Part shown: positions 58,171-64,000 of the stretch, piece by piece
Position numbering within the stretch: position 1 is the stretch's first letter
Layout of the letters: each line of letters starts with the position of its first letter
Source of the DNA: Bacillus sp. EB600
GTDB taxonomy: Bacteria; Bacillota; Bacilli; Bacillales; Cytobacillaceae
Reading direction: 5' to 3'
Assembly: GCF_024494385.1 (NCBI RefSeq)
Contig: NZ_JAEVLT010000017.1
Location: 29,586-93,585, forward strand
Length of the DNA stretch: 64,000 bases
Position numbers and translations under genes: made by a program
Notes under the pieces: generated by a model
The model's input: the letters and a program-made list of their open reading frames with translations, nothing else
What the model was told of the DNA's origin: nothing
Databases searched by the model: none

Positions 58171-59225
58171 GTTTCTACGTTTAAGACTTCTTGTGGGATT
58201 CGCTTATTTTCCTGCCATAATTGCCGTAATAGTGCTTGCTCCTCATCTGTAAACCATTGAAAAAATAAATCACGGTAATTGAGGTTTTGTGTTTGACCAA
58301 TTTTCTGGTCATTTTTTTGTTCTAGACATTCAAGCATTTTACGGTAGATTTTTAAGGCAGGCTGAATACTGCAATCCGGATATTTTTCGATAAGCCGAAT
58401 GAGGATCCCGTAACCTGCGGCATCAAGATCTCCTGCGTAGTAGAAAAGATAGGATTTTGGCGGAAACATTCGAAAGAAAAAGGAAAAGCTCCGTTCAATT
58501 TTCGTTCCTTCCCCATAAATAATGAGTTCGGGCTCATAATCAAGAATATTTGCTTCCAATAATTTAATAGAAGTATGAAAGAAAGATAGATTTTCGACAA
58601 TAAGTACTCTCTGAATATCTTTCATTTCTTTACCTTGTTTCATCCAAAATACAAAAGGTTCCCCATAGTTCACCATTTTAAGTTGGTCTTCTGATATTCC
58701 AATTCTAGTCAAAAAGCCTTTTCCATCAGGAAAGCTATCACTATCAATTAAGAATTTTTCATGACCAAAGAGCTCCAGGCTTCTTTCTTCTAATGATACG
58801 ATTTCCCGTTCCTGACTGGACTTTAGAAAAGCATATAAATTCCGGATTCGATGCCATTCGTCTTTCGTCTGCCATTCGGGATGCCGTTCATAATAGGAAA
58901 AATCAAACTGATCACTTAATTTCATCATTTCGAGACGATCCCATTTGTCGGCCTGTACTTTTATATTTACCCAGTAATATAAGGCAAGAGCAGGTGTTTT
59001 ACCATTGTATTGATTATTTTGAATAGGGATTAGCTGTCCTTCCGCTTGCAATGTTTCGATTGCGCGATAAAACAACGAATAACCGTCCATTTCAAAATAA
59101 TCATCCATTAGCTTGCGCAACTGAAATTCTAAATCGTTACTATTTATTTTCTTTTTTTGTTTAGGGTGCTGAATATCAGCTATAAAACCTCTTACCCGTG
59201 TTTCAATGATGTCGATTGTACTCAC
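58152..59225 (-). CDS. jetD: Wadjet JetD, toprim-like nuclease subunit
   Basis: A 357-aa protein with a C-terminal toprim-like domain (DUF2220-type). The catalytic acids are visible: Glu211 in VLIVENLSFF and Asp266/Asp268 in YYAGDLDAAGYGI. The N-terminal half is helical and arm-like. JetD cuts DNA after loop extrusion stalls in Wadjet. It is the first gene of the operon (order D-A-B-C), and the start is GTG. All four genes are intact and overlap. Confidence 0.88.
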   Translation of the reverse strand: MSTIDIIETRVRGFIADIQHPKQKKKINSNDLEFQLRKLMDDYFEMDGYSLFYRAIETLQAEGQLIPIQNNQYNGKTPALALYYWVNIKVQADKWDRLEMMKLSDQFDFSYYERHPEWQTKDEWHRIRNLYAFLKSSQEREIVSLEERSLELFGHEKFLIDSDSFPDGKGFLTRIGISEDQLKMVNYGEPFVFWMKQGKEMKDIQRVLIVENLSFFHTSIKLLEANILDYEPELIIYGEGTKIERSFSFFFRMFPPKSYLFYYAGDLDAAGYGILIRLIEKYPDCSIQPALKIYRKMLECLEQKNDQKIGQTQNLNYRDLFFQWFTDEEQALLRQLWQENKRIPQEVLNVETWRRWT

Positions 59226-59478
59226 CTACTTACATCTTCTTAGAGTCATGAATAGACTCCTATTCCCATTCCTGACATCCTTAAATTATAAACTAGTTGC
59301 GTTATTGTTGGTAAATGAAATTTTCTTAAAAGAAAGCAGACTTCAAAGTATACCAACATGCTCGTACAGAGCACCATCGAATTTCTTATCCACAGAAATA
59401 TTTGACGACACTCAATAACTCAAATACTCAATTATAAATCCGCTAGAAAGCCACGAAATCAAAAGGTTGAAATAAACG

Positions 59479-59513
59479 AAAAAACCACACGAGTGAAAAA
59501 ACACTGTGCGGTT
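59479..59513 (-). terminator. terminator of tRNA-Sec
   Basis: AACCGCAC pairs with GTGTGGTT (minus strand 59513-59506 with 59490-59483), then six T. It lies 26 bases after the tRNA 3' end. The rest of 59226-59538 holds no gene. Confidence 0.75.
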
Positions 59514-59538
59514 AAATATGTAATAATATCAAGGTTTT

Positions 59539-59635
59539 TGGCGGGACTGCGTGGGAATCGAACCCACCTGACCTTACACGAAGGTCACAAGCGGTTTTGA
59601 AGACCGTGGAGGGCACCAGCACCCCAATCAGCCCC
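59539..59635 (-). tRNA. selC: tRNA-Sec (anticodon TCA)
   Basis: The selenocysteine tRNA, 97 bases including encoded CCA. The acceptor stem is GGGGCTG/CAGTCCC with discriminator G. The anticodon loop is CTTCAAA, with anticodon TCA at 59600-59598 on stem CGGT/ACCG. The long extra arm is GACC-TTCGTGTAA-GGTC, and the T arm is GTGGG-TTCGATT-CCCAC. The extended D stem and long variable arm separate it from a UGA suppressor tRNA of ordinary shape. Its presence means SelA, SelB and SelD should be encoded elsewhere. Confidence 0.94.
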
Positions 59636-59773
59636 ATAGAAGAGACAAGTTTTATTATACTAGTAACACAGTGATTGTTCAATACGTTTCACACCTTTGT
59701 AAACTATTTAAGGTTTGCTTGTCTTCTTTTGTAAAAAAAGTCTATAATAAAGTGAATAATTAGATTTGTGTAG

Positions 59774-60208
59774 GTGAAGATGATGCTGCACGGTTGGTTT
59801 TTGTGGTTTATATTGTTTTGGATCTTCTTCTTGGTTGTGTCGTTTGGAATCGGCGGATTTTTTATGTTCCGGAAGTTTTTGAAAAAGCTTCCGAAAAAGG
59901 ACGGCAAATCGGTGATGGATTGGGAAGAGCACTATGTAAATGAGTCTCTTCATCTTTGGCATGACGAAGAAAAAGCTTTGCTCAATGAATTAGTGAGTCC
60001 GGTACCGGAGCTTTTTCGGGATGTTGCCAAGCATAAAATTGCCGGTAAAGTTGGTGAACTTGCTTTAAAAGAGAAAGCACCGAAGATTACCCAAGATCTA
60101 GTCATCAAAGGTTACATTCAGGCGACACCAAAACGAGATCATAAATTTCTACGGAAAAGATTACGGGAAAAACAGATTGATGTGGCTCCATATGAGAATT
60201 TATTCTAG
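59774..60208 (+). CDS. yneK: DUF2621 family membrane-anchored protein (YneK-like)
   Basis: A protein of ~142-144 aa with one N-terminal membrane segment (LWFILFWIFFLVVSFGIGGFFMF) and a basic cytoplasmic domain (DWEEHYVNESLHLWHDEEKALL...). It matches YneK/DUF2621 of Bacillus, function unknown. Starts possible: GTG 59774, ATG 59780 or ATG 59783; AGGTGA favours the ATGs. Synteny with ccdA-yneI-yneJ is as in B. subtilis. Confidence 0.82.
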   Translation: MKMMLHGWFLWFILFWIFFLVVSFGIGGFFMFRKFLKKLPKKDGKSVMDWEEHYVNESLHLWHDEEKALLNELVSPVPELFRDVAKHKIAGKVGELALKEKAPKITQDLVIKGYIQATPKRDHKFLRKRLREKQIDVAPYENLF

Positions 60209-60238
60209 TGTCCATTTCATCATGTATAGAAAGCAAAC

Positions 60239-60271
60239 AAATAAGCAAAACCAAAAAGGTTTTGCTTATTT
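60239..60271 (+). terminator. terminator after yneK
   Basis: AAATAAGCAAAACC pairs perfectly with GGTTTTGCTTATTT around AAAAA. Confidence 0.85.
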
Positions 60272-60451
60272 GTCCGTTAATTACAAATTTATGGAATATT
60301 CAGATATATGATGATATAGCATGTTGTCATTCCTTACTATCTTTCGTTGGTAGAGTTGATGATTATTCATGAGGTTTTCATTTTTATAAAAAATTCGAGG
60401 TAGAATACCGTGGTGAGGATCATGAAGAGTACAAAATAGCTTTTTAGAATC

Positions 60452-61093
60452 CTACCAATCAAATTCGCCTTCCCATCTCTTTTCGGCATACGCAAAATAG
60501 ATTGGATTGTAAGACTGAATGAATTGGTTGGTTTTCTCATCGATATAGCCGGAGCCATAGGTAGTGTCCTGGTCCTGCCATATGCCGTTTGCTTTTACTT
60601 GATTCCACGCGTGTTCTTCACCATAAACAATTTTCGCTTCAATTCCTACCGCTCGATGGAAGGCCGCATTTAAACGCGCATAGCCCATACAAATTCCCGA
60701 TCCCTTTTTTAAAGTTTCCAAGGCAGTGGCATAGCTGTAATGGTTGTCCACTTTCCATCTTTCGTATTCTTGAACATCATAGGTGATATGGTGTGTCATC
60801 CAATCATAAATCGCTTTAGATTTTGCCGCATCTCCCATTTTTCCTTTTGTAATTGTTTTCGCTAGTTGGACAATTTGCGGGTTAGTACTTTGAATGAGTT
60901 GACTCGGGAGTAAATAAGGACTTCTGTTTGTAACCTGGATGACTTGAACGGCGACTTTTGTAAGTGGATTCTCCCCCCGGATTGAACCTGCGTGATAGGC
61001 AATTTCATCTGCGATCGCATGTTGATAAAAATTAGGAGACAGTAATCCAAATACGACGACAATCAACAACAATAAAGTCAAAACATATTTCAT
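60452..61093 (-). CDS. Transglutaminase-like domain protein
   Basis: A 213-aa exported protein with an N-terminal signal or anchor (LTLLLLIVVVFGLLSP). Its transglutaminase/protease-like domain has the catalytic triad: Cys in KGSGICMGYARL, His in GEEHAWNQV, and Asp in IWQDQDTTYGSGYID. Substrates are unknown; members act as cysteine proteases or peptidases at the cell surface. It lies convergently to yneK and between it and ccdC, where B. subtilis has no such gene as far as I recall. Confidence 0.85.
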   Translation of the reverse strand: MKYVLTLLLLIVVVFGLLSPNFYQHAIADEIAYHAGSIRGENPLTKVAVQVIQVTNRSPYLLPSQLIQSTNPQIVQLAKTITKGKMGDAAKSKAIYDWMTHHITYDVQEYERWKVDNHYSYATALETLKKGSGICMGYARLNAAFHRAVGIEAKIVYGEEHAWNQVKANGIWQDQDTTYGSGYIDEKTNQFIQSYNPIYFAYAEKRWEGEFDW

Positions 61094-61215
61094 CTTCCCC
61101 GATATCCCCGCCTAATTTTCACATTTTGTTCACATTTACAAGTATAATACAGGAAAGGACTTTTAGCAAAATGTTTGGAATATTAAACCAATTAAATTTT
61201 CTTTGATTTTCTTTT

Positions 61216-61263
61216 AAAATGTAAAAAAACACTGATCAGAAGACCAGTGTTTTTTTACATTTT
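61216..61263 (-). terminator. bidirectional terminator at the end of ccdC
   Basis: AAAATGTAAAAAAACACTG pairs with CAGTGTTTTTTTACATTTT. It overlaps the ccdC stop codon. Confidence 0.85.
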
Positions 61264-61750
61264 AAATAGTTTTACTATTGTGAAGCTCTTTATACAATTT
61301 CTTATAATCTGTGTACATTGCCACTCGCCATGGGACGATCATGCTGTATGCAAGCAGGAAGAACATTCCGCTTAACTGCCCAAGATCTATAGTGGAGCTT
61401 AATAAAGATTTCATGACGATCCTAATGATTAAGAGACCAATTAGTATAAACACAAATGCTTTTGAACGCTTAAGGTAAATGTCATTTCCTTGAATCTCAA
61501 ATTTTGAGGTTTTAATCAAGAAAATAGAGAAAAACATTCCGACGACAACTGCCTCTAAAATTTCCATCGGTGTAAGCCGAAATTGAGGAATAAAATACAT
61601 GATGGCTCCACTGGTCATAGCTATTGGCGGTATAATAATCTTCTTTACCGATGTAGGCTTCTTCGCCGCTTTCAACCGCACAAATAAAACACCAATGGCC
61701 ATAAAGGCTGCACCAATTGTAGATAAAACGACGTAATTCATATGATACAT
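61262..61750 (-). CDS. ccdC: CcdC family membrane protein (YneJ-like)
   Basis: A 162-aa protein with four to five hydrophobic segments (VVLSTIGAAFMAIGVLFVRL; IIIPPIAMTSGAIMYFI; GMFFSIFLIKTS; FVFILIGLLIIRIVM). It matches CcdC/YneJ, which lies beside CcdA in Bacillus but whose role in cytochrome c biogenesis was not demonstrated to be essential. ATG 61750 or 61741 are both possible. Confidence 0.85.
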   Translation of the reverse strand: MYHMNYVVLSTIGAAFMAIGVLFVRLKAAKKPTSVKKIIIPPIAMTSGAIMYFIPQFRLTPMEILEAVVVGMFFSIFLIKTSKFEIQGNDIYLKRSKAFVFILIGLLIIRIVMKSLLSSTIDLGQLSGMFFLLAYSMIVPWRVAMYTDYKKLYKELHNSKTI

Positions 61751-61880
61751 CCATTCCTTATCATAAATAGTAGTTTTCGTACTTCATTATATAACAAGTA
61801 TGCAAAAGATAATAAATATATACACGGTCTAAAAGGTATATTTTGAAAAAAGAAAAGACCATCTACTGAATCTTCAATGG

Positions 61881-62243
61881 CTATAATTTTAACACTCTAT
61901 TTATTGCATCTATAACCCTATGTTCATCGAATGGCTTGGCAATAAAATCCTTCGCGCCACTTTCGATGGCCTCAACAACCATCTTTTGCTGACCCATTGC
62001 TGAACACATGATGATTATTGCATCAGAGAACTCGCTTTTAATCTGCCGAACCGCTTCAATACCGCTCATTTCCGGCATTGTTATGTCCATCGTCACAAGG
62101 TCTGGTTTCAGTTGACGATAAAGCTGCACAGCCTTCTCTCCATTGTCAGCTTCACCAACGACTTCATGGGCTGCTTTTTTTAATATATTGGTTAACGTTA
62201 ATCGCATAAATTTAGCATCATCAACAATCAATATTCTTGCCAC
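61881..62243 (-). CDS. yneI: CheY-like response regulator (YneI/CcdB-like)
   Basis: A 120-aa single-domain receiver. The acidic pocket is VDDAKFMRL, the phosphoacceptor Asp is in DLVTMDITMPEMSG, the conserved Ser is in IIMCSAMGQ, and Lys is in DFIAKPF. No output domain. The start is GTG 62243 (MARILIVDD) behind a strong GTAGGAGG; an upstream in-frame ATG at 62270 lacks one. It lies between ccdA and ccdC, as in B. subtilis. Confidence 0.9.
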   Translation of the reverse strand: MARILIVDDAKFMRLTLTNILKKAAHEVVGEADNGEKAVQLYRQLKPDLVTMDITMPEMSGIEAVRQIKSEFSDAIIIMCSAMGQQKMVVEAIESGAKDFIAKPFDEHRVIDAINRVLKL

Positions 62244-62399
62244 CGTATTACCTCCTACTGACTCCTGCATATACAGCCATACCCCTGTGCTGGACCTGAA
62301 GCGATCAACAACACGATAGAAATCAGATACTTTATTAATATAGCGAATTTTTATTTAAAATTCAATTGATTCCTGGGTAGAACAGAATGTTTGAGAACT

Positions 62400-63107
62400 T
62401 TAAAATCCAGTAAAACCGCCGAACACTCCAGAGAAAATGGTAATAATTTTCGTCATCCAGTCAAAGAAAAGGACAATCCCCATGACGATCATCAGATAGC
62501 CGCCAAATTTTACAATTTTGGCACTATGCTTACGAATCCACTTCATCCGTCCGACAAAGAACGAAAGAATGAAGAACGGAATGGCAAAACCCAGTGTATA
62601 GGCAACCATGTAAATAACGGCTGAGCTTGGTTTTGAGGCAGCCATCAGGATTACAGTCGATAAAATCGGACCCGTACATGGTGTCCAACCTGCTGCAAAG
62701 GCCATCCCAATTAAAGCCGAACCGATAAAACCGGAGGGACGATTTTTAAACTCGAAGCGCCGGTCCCTCATCATGAATTCAGGTTTAAACACACCGACAA
62801 TCACCAATCCAAACAATACAATAAAAATACCGCCCAATTGGCGAATAAGGTCTTTATACTCACGGAAAAAGCTACCTATAAAGCTGGTTCCAAAGCCGAT
62901 CGCAATAAAAATAACTGAAAAGCCCAGCAAGAAAAACAGTGTATGCAAAAGACTTCTCTTTTGGAGCATTGCATTTTCACTTTTCAATTCACCAACTGAC
63001 ATACCCGTTATGTAGGATAAAAAGGCTGGATAAAGTGGCAAACAGCAAGGGGAAATAAAACTTAAAAAGCCTGCGCCAAAAGCTAAAAATAGATTTACAT
63101 CAGACAT
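62400..63107 (-). CDS. ccdA: CcdA, thiol-disulfide membrane transporter
   Basis: A 235-aa membrane protein with six predicted segments that passes reducing equivalents to the outer face for cytochrome c maturation and spore-coat or spore thiol proteins. The two redox cysteines lie in [13 protein letters not shown] and [11 protein letters not shown]. Typical CcdA length and topology. Upstream of yneI on the same strand, probably one operon. Confidence 0.95.
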   Translation of the reverse strand: MSDVNLFLAFGAGFLSFISPCCLPLYPAFLSYITGMSVGELKSENAMLQKRSLLHTLFFLLGFSVIFIAIGFGTSFIGSFFREYKDLIRQLGGIFIVLFGLVIVGVFKPEFMMRDRRFEFKNRPSGFIGSALIGMAFAAGWTPCTGPILSTVILMAASKPSSAVIYMVAYTLGFAIPFFILSFFVGRMKWIRKHSAKIVKFGGYLMIVMGIVLFFDWMTKIITIFSGVFGGFTGF

Positions 63108-63401
63108 AAAAACACTCCCACTGTAGTTCTTTCGTTTTCAATTCTAACAAATGTTAGATATAAAAGATAATAGTTCGTTATGAACATTTTGTGAATGAGG
63201 TAAAGTGGAGACATGACCCATTCTACTTTATTCAACAATTTCCTACATTTTTTCGAGAAAATTGTTGAATAAATTTTTTTGTATTACTTACCATAATCGG
63301 CTATACTAGTAAAATGAAATTTGAATTCTAATTTTCACTAGTACTAGTATACATGAAAAAAATGACCACTTAAGGAGCATTTCCAGAAAGGAACATCCAC
63401 T

Positions 63402-63572
63402 TTGCTTAAACACGATTTACTTGAGCAAATCGAGCAAAAGCGGGCCGAATTGGTTCAAGCTGCTGCTGTCAGCGGTTTTAGTTCTTCGCTTACCATCAAG
63501 TTTAGTCAAGAGCTTGACCATCTATTAAATGAATATAACCGCAAATATAATAAAAAACTTTCTATTAACTAA
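63402..63572 (+). CDS. Spo0E-like aspartyl-phosphate phosphatase (YnzD-like)
   Basis: A 56-aa helical-hairpin protein with the Spo0E signature FSQELDHLLNEYNR. It would remove phosphate from Spo0A or a related receiver and so delay sporulation. The start is TTG 63402 with AGAAAGGA ~9 bases upstream. Divergent from ccdA, the same neighbourhood as ynzD in B. subtilis. The exact target cannot be told. Confidence 0.8.
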   Translation: MLKHDLLEQIEQKRAELVQAAAVSGFSSSLTIKFSQELDHLLNEYNRKYNKKLSIN

Positions 63573-63576
63573 TATA

Positions 63577-63606
63577 ACACCTGGACATGGATCAGGTGTC
63601 TTTTAT
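63577..63606 (+). terminator. terminator after Spo0E-like gene
   Basis: ACACCTG pairs with CAGGTGT, followed by CTTTTATTT. Confidence 0.8.
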
Positions 63607-63623
63607 TTGTCATAAAAACTTTT

Positions 63624-64000
63624 CTAGGCGTGCTGTTTCCCTTTTTGGAGGAGAAACATCTTGTGGTAAAGCCTGCCATAGGCAAGCAATTCCTGGTGTG
63701 TGCCCTGCTCAACAATTTCCCCCTGGTGAAGGACAAGAATTAAATTTGCATCCTGAATGGTCGATAAACGATGGGCAATCGCAATGGTTGTCCGTCCCTC
63801 CCTCACCCTTGCAAGGGCAAGTTAAATCTGCTCCTCTGTTTCGGTATCAATATTGGCTGTTGCTTCACTAGTATCTTATATAATTGTCTGCTGATACATC
63901 GAAAGCCGCATCATCATTTGATTGACGGGCTCAAAAAAGCGATCCAAGTAAATTACGAAGGCGTATAGTACCCCTACCTCAATTGAATGGGTTATGGAGG
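63624..64000 (-). pseudogene. ABC transporter (exporter type) with internal deletion and stops, continues past the window
   Basis: Reading the minus strand from 64000: a transmembrane-domain end (VGVLYAFVIYLDRFFEPVNQ, then MMMRLSMYQQTII) meets a stop and then jumps to the D-loop region of the ATPase (EATANIDTETEEQI). A second stop replaces what is usually Gln. [20 protein letters not shown] (H-loop His) follows, to the end at 63624. Walker A, Q-loop, signature and Walker B are missing, so ~170 codons are deleted. The gene is dead as drawn. Family: ABCB-type half exporter. Confidence 0.8.

Overview
The window looks like a chromosomal stretch of an AT-rich, spore-forming Bacillaceae. I infer this from B. 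subtilis-like gene families and gene order (yrhE/yrhD-type formate dehydrogenase cluster, yngJ-to-yngE leucine cluster, ynzD-ccdA-yneI-yneJ-yneK block), Gram-positive ribosome binding sites, frequent GTG/TTG starts, a Spo0E-type phosphatase and a squalene-hopene cyclase. The species cannot be named from this alone.

Region by region. 1-939: 3' part of a frameshifted GGDEF-EAL gene. 1233-6050: formate dehydrogenase-like cluster on the minus strand (leader terminator, fdhA with an in-frame amber codon, DUF1641, DUF2294, fdhD). 6.5-13.1 kb: single genes (unknown protein, DUF3219, luciferase-like monooxygenase, M15 peptidase, unknown protein, malate:quinone oxidoreductase). 13.1-24.9 kb: a minus-strand operon for propionyl-CoA to succinyl-CoA (two BCCP-like proteins, biotin carboxylase, carboxyltransferase, epimerase, MeaB, MutA, MutB), headed by five copies of a palindromic operator and a TetR gene. 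25-28.5 kb: transposase remnant, YppC-like gene, and a TnpB-related gene followed by a GC-rich structured RNA. 28.6-39.3 kb: accessory stretch with squalene-hopene cyclase, HXXEE protein, dapB, a seven-repeat RCC1 protein, DnaD-like and IS66 remnants, a GC-richer GH3 glycosidase that looks acquired, and an RsiV-like lipoprotein. 39.4-51.3 kb: complete isovaleryl-CoA/leucine catabolic operon ending in a succinyl-CoA:3-oxoacid CoA-transferase, with a divergent GAF-PucR regulator. 51.4-59.2 kb: a four-gene Wadjet (JetDABC) SMC-like anti-plasmid system. 59.5 kb: a selenocysteine tRNA gene. 59.8-64 kb: DUF2621, transglutaminase-like protein, ccdC, yneI, ccdA, a Spo0E-like gene and a decayed ABC transporter.

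How it fits together: both large metabolic operons feed branched or odd-chain acyl-CoA carbon into central metabolism (succinyl-CoA; acetyl-CoA plus acetoacetate), and ScoAB uses succinyl-CoA to activate the acetoacetate. The Wadjet system sits between the leucine block and tRNA-Sec, as expected for an inserted defence island. Several loci carry single inactivating changes (EAL frameshift, fdhA amber, split gene at 13.4 kb, internally deleted ABC transporter), which suggests ongoing decay or, less likely, sequence errors. The most unusual items are the phased operator array, the TnpB-like gene with its adjacent RNA, the fdh leader terminator, and tRNA-Sec in a window whose only Sec-type enzyme carries cysteine.
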